34,812 bases of DNA from a bacterium (lineage in GTDB: Bacteria > Patescibacteriota > Patescibacteriia > UBA9570). Under the pieces are notes generated by a model. That model made no database searches. It was not told where the DNA came from and saw only the letters and a program-made list of their open reading frames with translations. Positions 7,283 through 14,752 of this stretch are shown here, piece after piece. Location of the stretch: the NCBI GenBank assembly GCA_030698395.1, contig JAUYKW010000021.1, positions 1 to 34,812 on the forward strand. The letters are read 5' to 3'. Both the position numbers and the translations under genes were made by a program. Within the stretch, counting starts at the first letter, position 1; every line of letters starts with the position of its first letter.

Positions 7283-7310
7283 TTGACATAATTTGATTAG
7301 ATAATATAAT
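7283..7310 (+). promoter_or_regulatory. Consensus promoter TTGACA-N16-TATAAT before RAYT copy 2
   Basis: Both hexamers are perfect (7283-7288 and 7305-7310) with 16 bases between them. The transcript would start near 7317, just before the hairpin that precedes the RAYT start codon. Confidence 0.75.
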
Positions 7311-7322
7311 CAATATATTGAG

Positions 7323-7344
7323 CGCCACCTATCTACGGGTGGCG
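7323..7344 (+). repeat. Hairpin in the leader of RAYT copy 2
   Basis: CGCCACC (7323-7329) pairs exactly with GGTGGCG (7338-7344), five bases before the ATG at 7350. RAYT copy 1 has a degenerate counterpart around its start (GCGCACC…GGGGCG, 4157-4175). It could mark an ancestral element end or restrain translation. Confidence 0.55.
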
Positions 7345-7349
7345 TTGTT

Positions 7350-7856
7350 ATGTGGTATCGCAAATCCAATAGAATGCATGGGTATAATTATTCCCGACCA
7401 GGTGTATATTTTTTAACAATTGTTACCAAAAATAGAATATGTTGGTTTGGTAGCATTTATCATGGGATTATGAAATTAAATGATTATGGGAATGTTATTC
7501 TTGAACAATTATTATGGTTACCAAAACAATATACATATATGTCATTGGATGAATGGGTAATAATGCCAAATCATATACATGTTATTGTTGTAATTCATGA
7601 TGTTGACAGGAGAGGGACAGGTCGCGGTGTAGGGACAGGTCGCGACCTGTCCCTACTACCGGATAATAAAACGTTTATACATCGAAAATCGATATCATCA
7701 TTAATTGGTGCATTTAAAACAACGTCATCAAAACGTATTCGTTTAATGGAAAACAATTTTCGTTGGCAACGGTCATTTTATGATCATATAATTCACGGTG
7801 AAAATGAATTATACAATATACGGCGTTATATACGAGATAATCCGGAGAAAGGTTAG
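7350..7856 (+). mobile_element. REP-associated tyrosine transposase (RAYT), copy 2
   Basis: The 168-residue protein has the RAYT layout: RMHGYNYSRPGVYFLTIVTKNR, HUH motif in MPNHIHVIV (His75 and His77), then FRWQRSFYDHIIHGENELYNI and RRYIRDNP with Tyr160 as probable nucleophile. Residues about 87-101 (RRGTGRGVGTGRDLSL) are encoded by a REP-like palindrome. Transcription is probably driven by the consensus promoter at 7283-7310. It is clearly diverged from copy 1, so it is not a recent duplicate. No flanking IS ends were found. Confidence 0.87.
7612..7656 (+). repeat. REP-like element inside RAYT copy 2
   Basis: A half copy AGGGACAGGTCGCG (7613-7626) precedes a perfect 28-base palindrome at 7629-7656, whose left arm is GTAGGGACAGGTCG. 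The arrangement, half site then full palindrome in the linker region of the gene, is the same as in RAYT copy 1 but with a different sequence. Confidence 0.8.
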
Positions 7857-7911
7857 ATGATAAAATTAATGTTTGACATGCTACTGCTTAATATGGTTCG
7901 ATATTTATAAT

Positions 7912-8967
7912 ATGACAGATAGCTTATCAAAAAAAATTGAACAGATAGCAAAAGAAGAATTTGGTTTCGCCCAAGTGGGAATCTTGCCATTGGAGCCTAC
8001 AGAAACATTTGGTGAGTATGCCAACTGGTTAGAGCGCGATTATCATGGAGAGATGGATTGGATGCATAGTGAAGGTAGAAAAGAAAAGCGGGAAAATGTA
8101 AAAAATATTATGCCTAGCGCAAAAACAATCGTTACTCTGGCATATTCATATTATACGGCAGATATTCCGGAAGCAGTATTAAATGATCCATCTCGTGGCA
8201 TCTTTGCAAAGTATGCTTGGGGCAGAGATTATCATAAGATTCTTAAAAAGAAATTATTACTATTAATAAATAGGATCGAAGAAGTTGTTGGTCAGGATGT
8301 TGACGCCAAGGCCTATGTTGATACGGGGCCAATTTTAGAAAGAGCCTTGGCTAAGCGAGCTGGCTTAGGTTTTGTAGGAAAAAATTCTATGATTATAAAT
8401 TCTGCTCTAGGATCGTATTTCTTTTTATCAGAGATAATTTTAGATTTAGAGTGTGAACCTTTGGTACAGAACAATGCTAGAGGAGGGTGCAGGGCTTGTA
8501 CAAAATGCATTGATACTTGCCCTACCAAGGCTATAGTGGAGCCTTTCGTGATTGATGCTCGAAAATGTATATCGTACTTAACTATAGAAAATCGTAGTTC
8601 AATTCCGGAAGCAATCAGACCCCTAATGAAGAATCGAATTTATGGATGCGATATATGCCAAGAAGTTTGCCCTTGGAATTCTACTGCTAAATCTAAATCT
8701 CATAGTTCTGATTGGCTGGAAGCTGACATTGAAAAGCAAGCACCTTTATTAACAGATTTAGCGTTATTAGATGAACAAGCTTTTCTGGAGCGATTCCAAG
8801 GCACGCCAATCATGCGCGTGAAGCGAGTAGGATTATTGCGTAATGTTGCGATAGCTCTGGGAAATTGGGGTGATGATAAAGCTATACCAAGTTTAGAATT
8901 ACTGGCTGCAGATGAAAATGGCCTCATAGCAGAACATGCGCGGTGGGCAATGGATCAAATTCATTAA
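7912..8967 (+). CDS. queG: Epoxyqueuosine reductase
   Basis: QueG reduces epoxyqueuosine to queuosine at wobble position 34 of tRNAs with GUN anticodons, using a cobalamin cofactor and two [4Fe-4S] clusters. The start is set at ATG 7912 (MTDSLSKKIEQ, 351 residues). Landmarks: YVDTGPILERALAKRAG with the probable catalytic Asp137, the ferredoxin motif CRACTKCIDTC (Cys193, 196, 199, 203), the second cluster motif CDICQEVC (Cys246, 249, 253) and a C-terminal HEAT-like stretch (LRNVAIALGNWGDDKAIPSL). No other queuosine genes are in the window. A TATAAT lies immediately before the ATG, too close to serve this start. tRNA-Asp(GUC) at 27641 is a candidate substrate. Confidence 0.93.
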   Translation: MTDSLSKKIEQIAKEEFGFAQVGILPLEPTETFGEYANWLERDYHGEMDWMHSEGRKEKRENVKNIMPSAKTIVTLAYSYYTADIPEAVLNDPSRGIFAKYAWGRDYHKILKKKLLLLINRIEEVVGQDVDAKAYVDTGPILERALAKRAGLGFVGKNSMIINSALGSYFFLSEIILDLECEPLVQNNARGGCRACTKCIDTCPTKAIVEPFVIDARKCISYLTIENRSSIPEAIRPLMKNRIYGCDICQEVCPWNSTAKSKSHSSDWLEADIEKQAPLLTDLALLDEQAFLERFQGTPIMRVKRVGLLRNVAIALGNWGDDKAIPSLELLAADENGLIAEHARWAMDQIH

Positions 8968-8980
8968 ACAGTTTCGATAA

Positions 8981-9340
8981 CTAGGAGAATGCTTTGTAGC
9001 CAAGTTCGTAGCTGTATTGCATCAGTATAATTAATATATGTGTAAGAATTATTATTTCAGCCCAACCGGCTAGTAGGCCGGTTATTAATCGTAGCGAGTT
9101 TGTGCTGGTACGAATTCTTATTAGCTGTGTTCCAGCGTCAATCAAGAGTGGAATTAATAACAATATACCTACCCACCATACAGGTAGGTAGAAGGCAGTA
9201 ATAATTATACCAACTGCGTATCCTAACCAAATTCCAGTACAACGTGCGCATACTGGAAATTGATGTTGGTTATAGAAGAATGATCGCTCAGGTCTGCGAT
9301 GACAGATCCAAACGTATCTTTGTACTTGAATTAAACGCAC
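8981..9340 (-). CDS. DUF2085 family membrane protein
   Basis: The 119-residue protein has the DUF2085 signature CHRRPERSFFYNQHQFPVCARCTGIWLGY near its N terminus (His14, Cys13 and the CARC cysteines could bind metal). Two or three membrane segments follow (IIITAFYLPVWWVGILLLIPLLID and IIILTHILIILMQY). The start is GTG at 9340; no ATG fits. It converges on queG with a 13-base gap and is followed on the same strand by nothing else, while the upstream neighbour on its strand (9358) is 17 bases away, so the two small membrane proteins are probably cotranscribed. The biochemical role of the family is unknown. Confidence 0.75.
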   Translation of the reverse strand: MRLIQVQRYVWICHRRPERSFFYNQHQFPVCARCTGIWLGYAVGIIITAFYLPVWWVGILLLIPLLIDAGTQLIRIRTSTNSLRLITGLLAGWAEIIILTHILIILMQYSYELGYKAFS

Positions 9341-9357
9341 AAAGAATTGATAAGTTA

Positions 9358-9741
9358 TTAGTAGTTACTCATTGCATCTATCATGCCTCCAGCAAACCCT
9401 AGAAAAAAGAACATGGCTAGTATTAATATTGCGACACTGGCTGTTATAATCGTAACTAATAATATCGTCTTTGCAGTTTTGGGCTTTTCATCCTTCCATA
9501 CAAAATATAAAATTATTCCTGTAATTGTAGAGAATAAGCTTGGAACACAATAGCATGCTGGTCCACAACATACATTTGTTGCTCCGATGCCAATGTTAAT
9601 GCCTGCTTGTGCGCCACCACTTAGTTCTTTCACTGTTACTTTTTCAACCACAGTTCCTTGGACTACTGTTTCTTTTACTGTAACAGTTTTTTTTGGAGCC
9701 GATTTTTCCGTAGATACACTTTTAGTTTTATTTTCTATCAT
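9358..9741 (-). CDS. Hypothetical membrane protein with Cys-rich turn
   Basis: Unrecognised 127-residue protein. The first 45 residues are Lys/Thr/Val-rich and probably cytosolic or extended. A Cys-rich segment (NVCCGPACYCVPSLF) runs into the first hydrophobic helix (TITGIILYFVW), then a charged loop KDEKPKTAK, then a second long helix (TILLVTIITASVAILILAMFFFL). This two-helix hairpin with a short KDEKP loop resembles small DUF4190-like membrane proteins, but I would not assign it. It precedes the DUF2085 gene on the same strand by 17 bases. Confidence 0.65.
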   Translation of the reverse strand: MIENKTKSVSTEKSAPKKTVTVKETVVQGTVVEKVTVKELSGGAQAGINIGIGATNVCCGPACYCVPSLFSTITGIILYFVWKDEKPKTAKTILLVTIITASVAILILAMFFFLGFAGGMIDAMSNY

Positions 9742-9809
9742 ATATTTTTATAATGAATCTGATGTATTGATTATAGCAACAAGTTTCGTTATTCACAATT
9801 TTTCTTAGA

Positions 9810-10763
9810 TTATTTTTTTAATTTATCTTGAGCCAGTAGCACTGCACCCCAAACTGGTGGAACATCTGGTGAAATTACATTAGCATGAGGTGCAATTTTT
9901 TTAACACCTGTTTTAAATTTCTTTAGAAAGGGGTACTTTGCCATTTTAAATGAACCACCTGCAACGACTAAATCAAATTCACTTTTTTTAAGATCAAGCT
10001 TTGTTGATAGTGTTTCTACATTCAATAATAATTCATCTATCGCTTCTTGGAGGATTTGTTTAGCGCGCCAATCATTTTTCCCAGCTGCATCTTCCACGAT
10101 AAAAGATATTTTTGCTATATCAGATTTGCTTAGACTTTTGGCATAAATTATTGGTACTAGATTACGTATATTTGTCTGTTGGAAATGTTTTAGAATAGCT
10201 GATTGTAAATTTGTAGGTTTAGTTCTACCATCAGCTGATTTTGTTGCTGCCTTTAATCCTTTAAGTCCAATTTCATAGCCACTGCCTTCATCGGCCATAA
10301 TGTATTCTAATCCACCCACATATGATTCTTTACCTGTTTGGCTAACGCCGTAGCCATGCGAACCAGTTCCAGAAATGATTGCGATACCAAATTTTTTATC
10401 ACTTCCACTACGGCGAACTATCTTAATATCATTAATGATTTCTATGTCTGTGCTTTGGAGTATTCTTCTTTGCAGTGCCTTTAAAACAATAGCTTCAGCT
10501 TTTTGTTGATCACTTGCTGAATCAATGCCTGCCATACCTACAACAACATGAGAGAATTTTACTCGACTGGGAATATTTTTATTTTTTAAAGCTTGTCTAA
10601 TTGCAAGTTGGATATGTTTTTTAATATCTTTTGAAGAGTTAATATGGATATTAGCTGGACCAGAACGACCTTTACCAATAATGTGTTTATCGTTACCAAT
10701 GGCAGCTGCCGTTTTTGTTGCTCCGGCATCAATACCTAGAACAAAATGTTGTTGGTTACTCAT
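9810..10763 (-). CDS. BadF/BadG-type ATPase, N-acetylglucosamine kinase-like
   Basis: The 317-residue protein has the ASKHA (actin-like ATPase) phosphate-1 motif LGIDAGATKTAAAIG at its start, a second phosphate motif GIAIISGTGSHGYG, and the NagK-like DEGSGYEIGLKGL segment, in which the Asp-Glu-Gly-Ser-Gly-Tyr pattern is typical of eukaryote-type GlcNAc kinases and the BadF/BadG family. It probably phosphorylates an amino sugar such as GlcNAc or a muropeptide sugar; the exact substrate is not readable. It lies 8 bases behind the cyclase-family gene on the same strand, so they are likely cotranscribed. Confidence 0.82.
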   Translation of the reverse strand: MSNQQHFVLGIDAGATKTAAAIGNDKHIIGKGRSGPANIHINSSKDIKKHIQLAIRQALKNKNIPSRVKFSHVVVGMAGIDSASDQQKAEAIVLKALQRRILQSTDIEIINDIKIVRRSGSDKKFGIAIISGTGSHGYGVSQTGKESYVGGLEYIMADEGSGYEIGLKGLKAATKSADGRTKPTNLQSAILKHFQQTNIRNLVPIIYAKSLSKSDIAKISFIVEDAAGKNDWRAKQILQEAIDELLLNVETLSTKLDLKKSEFDLVVAGGSFKMAKYPFLKKFKTGVKKIAPHANVISPDVPPVWGAVLLAQDKLKK

Positions 10764-10771
10764 ATTTTTCT

Positions 10772-11419
10772 TTATAAATCTTGAAGTATAACTCTTGCTG
10801 GACTACCGTCACTGCCAACGTATGGTATAGGTAGGGCCATGATGAAGTATTCTCCAGCAATAATATGTTTTAGATAAACTCCTTCTATAATGACAATGTT
10901 ATTTTGTAAGAAAGCTTTATGTACTTCCTGGCTTGTATTATTTTGATTTTCAACTGATAAATAGTCTATTCCCACTAAATGGACATCTTGTTTTATCAGG
11001 TGATGAGCAGCCTCAATATCAATAGATATATATGTGTCTTCAAAGTCTTCTTTATCGAGCAGATTATTTTTAGTGTTACTTGTTTTAAATAGTACCTTAG
11101 GATGTTGAATATTTAATTTTTCTATATCTTGCTTTGTAATAACATTATTTAAGCGGGATTCTGTATCTTCGATTTCAAAAACGTGACAAGGACCTATAAG
11201 TTTTTCTAAATCTATATCGGTGATACTATTTTCATTGTCACTTAAAAAATGACGTGGTGCATCAATGTGAGTGCCAGTGTGAGAATTCAGAGTTAAAGTT
11301 GATGTTTCACTACCATCAAATTTTATGATCGAGTCTAATTGACGCTGTGGTTTTCTTTCGCCAGGCCATATTACCATATCGCTGGTAATAGGCATGGTTG
11401 CGTCATATAGTTTTTTCAT
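10772..11419 (-). CDS. Cyclase-family (kynurenine formamidase-like) metal hydrolase
   Basis: The 215-residue protein has the family hallmark HTGTHIDAPRHF (about 70-81), which binds the metal ions, preceded by DATMPITSDMVIWPGE and followed by VGIDYLSVEN and a C-terminal ALPIPYVGSDGSPARVIL. Members hydrolyse N-formylkynurenine or related cyclic or amide substrates; here tryptophan catabolism is unlikely in such a small genome, so I give only the family. It sits between ubiE (37-base gap) and the kinase (8-base gap) on the minus strand. Confidence 0.8.
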   Translation of the reverse strand: MKKLYDATMPITSDMVIWPGERKPQRQLDSIIKFDGSETSTLTLNSHTGTHIDAPRHFLSDNENSITDIDLEKLIGPCHVFEIEDTESRLNNVITKQDIEKLNIQHPKVLFKTSNTKNNLLDKEDFEDTYISIDIEAAHHLIKQDVHLVGIDYLSVENQNNTSQEVHKAFLQNNIVIIEGVYLKHIIAGEYFIMALPIPYVGSDGSPARVILQDL

Positions 11420-11456
11420 AAGAGACGGAAGTGTAAAAATTACAGTACTTAGTATA

Positions 11457-12197
11457 CTAAATTTTTTCCTCTAACGCATCTTCTTGGTGTTCTCCTACAT
11501 AAATTGTGGCGATACCCAGAGTTTGCGGAAATGCATTGGCGTTTTTAAATCCAGCTTTTTTCATGAGGTTGCAGAAGTCGTCGCCATAGGGAAATGATTC
11601 AACCGTTTGGTTTAAGTATTTATACGCCTCTGTATTTCCAGATATGATACCACCAATAATTGGTAAAATGTGCCGGAAATAAAATAAATACAAACTTCGT
11701 AGTAGGCGATTATTGGGGAGAGATAGTTCTAGAACTATCATCCTGCCATTCGATTTTAATACACGATGCATGGATTTTAATGCTTGAGATACATCTGTAA
11801 CATTACGGATGCCAAATGCAATAGTGATTATGTCGAATGAATCATCTGGATATTGAATATTTGTTGCATCGCATTGTTCAATTAATATTTCTGCAGATAA
11901 GTTTTTTTTCGCTACTTTTTTCTTGGCTACATCTAACATGCCGGTGGACATGTCTGTGATTAGGACTTTTTTTATGTTTTTATTACGTTCAACTAACTCG
12001 ATTGCCAAATCACCAGTACCGGCAGCCAAATCAAGTAATTTCATATTTGGTCTGTTTGGAAGGTGTTCAGCGACTTTCTTTCGCCAGATTTTATCTTGCC
12101 CAGCGGAAAGTAACAAATTTAATAAGTCGTAGCGATGTGCAATCCGATCAAACATTAACCATGCTTCTTTACGTGAAGGCCCCTCAGGTTGATTCAT
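11457..12197 (-). CDS. ubiE: UbiE/MenG-type quinone C-methyltransferase
   Basis: The start is set at the ATG at 12197 because it overlaps the TGA of the upstream gene as ATGA; an in-frame ATG four codons earlier is also open. The 246-residue protein has the UbiE motifs: MFDRIAHRYDLLNLLLSAG, the SAM-binding loop LLDLAAGTGDLAIEL, ITIAFGIRNV, and ALKSMHRVLKSNGRMIVLEL. Classical members methylate demethylmenaquinone or the ubiquinone precursor at the membrane. No other quinone pathway gene is in the window, so in this organism it may act on a scavenged quinone or a different substrate. The ATGA overlap points to coupling with the adenosyltransferase. Confidence 0.88.
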   Translation of the reverse strand: MNQPEGPSRKEAWLMFDRIAHRYDLLNLLLSAGQDKIWRKKVAEHLPNRPNMKLLDLAAGTGDLAIELVERNKNIKKVLITDMSTGMLDVAKKKVAKKNLSAEILIEQCDATNIQYPDDSFDIITIAFGIRNVTDVSQALKSMHRVLKSNGRMIVLELSLPNNRLLRSLYLFYFRHILPIIGGIISGNTEAYKYLNQTVESFPYGDDFCNLMKKAGFKNANAFPQTLGIATIYVGEHQEDALEEKI

Positions 12198-12760
12198 TTG
12201 GATTCCCAAAGTAACTCTTGTTTTCCCTCAGCTTGATTAACAAGTCTAGCAAGATCAAATAAAAAATCAGATAGACGATTTAAATATTGCATTATATAGG
12301 GATCAACTTGTTCTTTTTCAGCAAGTGCAACAACTCTTCTTTCAGCTCGTCTACAAACAGTTCTGGCAACATGTAGCATACTGCCAGCAGGGGATCCGCC
12401 GGGTAATATAAAACTTTTCAGGGGTGCTAAATTATCATCTATCTTATCAATAGCATCTTCTAACCAAGTAATGCCATCTGGCCTAAATTCTGGTAGAGAT
12501 TTTAGTTTTTTTTCTACGTCTGGATGACTAGCAATATGCGTACCAATTATAAAAATGTCTTTTTGAATAATTTCCAGTAATGGTTTAAGCTCAAAAGGTA
12601 GATCAATATCTTGTGGTAACAAGGCTTGAGCTGCTCCGATCATTGAGTTTAGTTCATCTAACGTACCGTAGGTTTCAACTCGTGGTTCATTTTTTTGTGT
12701 ACACCTACCACCATATAAGCTAGTGGATCCGTCATCACCTTTGCGGGTATATATTTTCAT
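12194..12760 (-). CDS. PduO-type ATP:cob(I)alamin adenosyltransferase
   Basis: The enzyme attaches the 5'-deoxyadenosyl group of ATP to cob(I)alamin. The 188 residues begin with KIYTRKGDDGSTSLYGGR, the N-terminal ATP-binding loop of the PduO/MMAB family, followed by VETYGTLDELNSMIG, and end with LPGGSPAGSMLHVARTVCRR and YLNRLSDFLFDLAR, the cobalamin and trimer-interface helices. It is the first gene of a minus-strand set; a TATACT box six bases before its ATG suggests a leaderless message. No B12-dependent enzyme other than QueG (cobalamin, not the adenosyl form) is visible, so the user of the product is unknown. Confidence 0.9.
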   Translation of the reverse strand: MKIYTRKGDDGSTSLYGGRCTQKNEPRVETYGTLDELNSMIGAAQALLPQDIDLPFELKPLLEIIQKDIFIIGTHIASHPDVEKKLKSLPEFRPDGITWLEDAIDKIDDNLAPLKSFILPGGSPAGSMLHVARTVCRRAERRVVALAEKEQVDPYIMQYLNRLSDFLFDLARLVNQAEGKQELLWESK

Positions 12761-12766
12761 ATTTGC

Positions 12767-12772
12767 AGTATA
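12767..12772 (-). promoter_or_regulatory. -10 box TATACT, six bases before the adenosyltransferase ATG
   Basis: The minus strand reads TATACT-gcaaat-ATG. A weak TTGCAA -35 lies 15 bases upstream (12788-12793). Transcription would begin at or next to the start codon. Confidence 0.45.
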
Positions 12773-12815
12773 TCAAAAGAATTTCACTTGCAATAGGGGA
12801 TTAAGATACATTTGT

Positions 12816-14054
12816 TTACTCGTATCTGAGAGACTCGATTGGATGTAATTTAGAAGCCTTTAAGGCTGGATATAATCCAAAGATAATACCGGTGGTAATA
12901 GAAACTCCGCAAGCTAGAATTGGTGCCAGTGGTACGAATACAAATGATACATCCCATGCAGGAAGAGCGAGGTTAACTGCAAATACAGCAAAAGCTGAAA
13001 GGCCTAGGCCAAATATGATTCCGAATATACCGCCCACAGTTGTCAGGACAATAGATTCTATTAAGAATTGAATTAAGATTGATTGATTTTTAGCGCCTAC
13101 AGCTTTACGTAAACCAATTTCTTTCGTTCGTTCGTTTACAGTAACAAGCATGATATTCATAATGCCAATGCCACCAACAAATAAGGAGATACCGGCTATC
13201 GCAGAGACAAATAATTGAATGGCCAATAAGATCGTATCAAATATTTCAATAAACTGAGTACGACTAAGAATCAAGAATGGCTCTGTGCCTTCTTCAGCGC
13301 CAGTAATTCGTTCTAATTCATATTTTAGTCTGCGTTCAAAGCTAACAGAATCTGTGCCCTGAGCAAACTCTATTAAAATATAAATAACCTCATCTTGCTG
13401 TTCAGCTGGCGCATACAATCTTCTCACTGTAGTAAGTGGCGCATATACTATTATTTGTTGGATAAAGCCACTCATGGCAGCAGGCTCTTCAACGACACCT
13501 ACAATTTTAAACGTGGTGCCATCAATACTAATTTGTTTGCCCACTGCGTTGTCATAAGTTTCAAATACATCCTCTGCAAATGTATTACCAATTACAACAA
13601 CTTTTGCACCATTATGAACCTCGCTTTCGGTAAAGAACCTCCCTGCAAGTAGTTGGTAGTTATTGATAGCAAAATAATCTGGCCAATCTCCAAAAATACT
13701 CAGGGAATAATTTTCTCCATTATATTCTGCAGTTTTGGCTGTAGTATATCCTGCGGAGAGCGCTGTTATTTCTGGTAATAAATTTGAATCTTTTAATTCT
13801 TTTATATCATCATCAGTGATTGCAACTGGATCTGAATCTCCTAATGGTCCAAACTCTCCGCTACCGGCTACTTCTATGACATTTGTGCCGAATTGAGTAA
13901 CTTGTGATAGGAGGAAGTTTTTTGCTACCTCACCTAAAGTCATAATAAAGATCACAGAACCAATACCAATTACAACACCAAGCATGGTAAGAGCCGACTT
14001 GCCTTTATTGGCTAAGAGTTGTCTAAAGGAAGTTGTGATATGAGTAATTAACAT
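12816..14054 (-). CDS. MacB-like ABC transporter permease (FtsX domain)
   Basis: The 412-residue protein has the MacB architecture: an N-terminal membrane helix after SFRQLLANKGKSALTMLG, a large periplasm-type MacB_PCD domain (about 45-270; TALSAGYTTAKTA, FGDWPDYFAINNYQLLAGRF), then a FtsX domain with three helices containing GGIGIMNIMLVTVNERTKEI and GLRKAVGAKN. It should work with the ATPase at 14048 and the fusion protein at 14753 to export peptides, lipoproteins or toxins. The start overlaps the ATPase stop by 7 bases, consistent with one operon. In cells lacking an outer membrane such systems act at the single membrane. Confidence 0.92.
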   Translation of the reverse strand: MLITHITTSFRQLLANKGKSALTMLGVVIGIGSVIFIMTLGEVAKNFLLSQVTQFGTNVIEVAGSGEFGPLGDSDPVAITDDDIKELKDSNLLPEITALSAGYTTAKTAEYNGENYSLSIFGDWPDYFAINNYQLLAGRFFTESEVHNGAKVVVIGNTFAEDVFETYDNAVGKQISIDGTTFKIVGVVEEPAAMSGFIQQIIVYAPLTTVRRLYAPAEQQDEVIYILIEFAQGTDSVSFERRLKYELERITGAEEGTEPFLILSRTQFIEIFDTILLAIQLFVSAIAGISLFVGGIGIMNIMLVTVNERTKEIGLRKAVGAKNQSILIQFLIESIVLTTVGGIFGIIFGLGLSAFAVFAVNLALPAWDVSFVFVPLAPILACGVSITTGIIFGLYPALKASKLHPIESLRYE

Positions 14055-14746
14055 TTTTCTGTCATTTTACCGTCTTTCATACATAGTTGAGTTTTGGCAT
14101 GTTTTGCAATGCTTGGTTCATGAGTTACCATAACTATCGTTTTGCCTTCGTCGTTTAATTTATCAAAAATATCCATGATTTCTTTAGCAGTTTTCGAATC
14201 TAAATTACCAGTAGGTTCATCACAAAATATTATTCTTGGATTGTTAACTAGTGCTCTAGCAATACATACTCGCTGTTGTTGACCACCGGAAAGTTCATTA
14301 GGGTTATGATAAATGCGGTGTTCTAGGCTAACTTTTTGTAGTACATCGTAGGCCTGTTCACGTGCTTGGCGTTTTTTCTTACCCGCGTACATTAAAGGCA
14401 TGGCTACGTTATCTAATGCAGTAGTTCTAGCTAAAAGGAAAAATTGTTGGAACACAAATCCAATAACAGCATTTCTTAGTTCAGCACGGTAATCTTCGTC
14501 AAATGCTGTAATGTCTTGTCCACCGAATTGGTATGTTCCAGAGTCAGGTGCATCTAAGAAGGCCAGTAGATTCATTAGGGTAGATTTTCCAGATCCGGAT
14601 GGTCCAGTTAAGGATACGAAGTCACCCTCTTCAATGTCGAGATCTACTCCGCGGACAGCTGGAATTGCCACATCTCCATTCCAGTACGTTTTGGTTAAAC
14701 GTCGGATGTGGATGATTGGTGGCACTGGTGGTTCTTTTTCAGTCAT
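14048..14746 (-). CDS. MacB/LolD-type ABC transporter ATPase
   Basis: The 232-residue nucleotide-binding protein has Walker A GPSGSGKST (about 45), Q-loop VFQQFFLLARTTALDN, signature LSGGQQQR, Walker B RIIFCDEPTGNLD and H-loop MVTHEP. The pattern QFFLL…TALDNVAMPLMY is typical of the LolD/MacB/FtsE group. Second gene of the three-gene efflux operon: six bases behind the fusion protein and overlapping the permease by seven. Confidence 0.95.
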   Translation of the reverse strand: MTEKEPPVPPIIHIRRLTKTYWNGDVAIPAVRGVDLDIEEGDFVSLTGPSGSGKSTLMNLLAFLDAPDSGTYQFGGQDITAFDEDYRAELRNAVIGFVFQQFFLLARTTALDNVAMPLMYAGKKKRQAREQAYDVLQKVSLEHRIYHNPNELSGGQQQRVCIARALVNNPRIIFCDEPTGNLDSKTAKEIMDIFDKLNDEGKTIVMVTHEPSIAKHAKTQLCMKDGKMTEKC

Positions 14747-14752
14747 GAAAGA

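Noticed and set aside
7873-7911. Upstream in-frame start for queG (residues MTCYCLIW…)
   Set aside because: These residues are hydrophobic and do not fit QueG N termini; MTDSLSKKIEQIAKEEFG at 7912 does.
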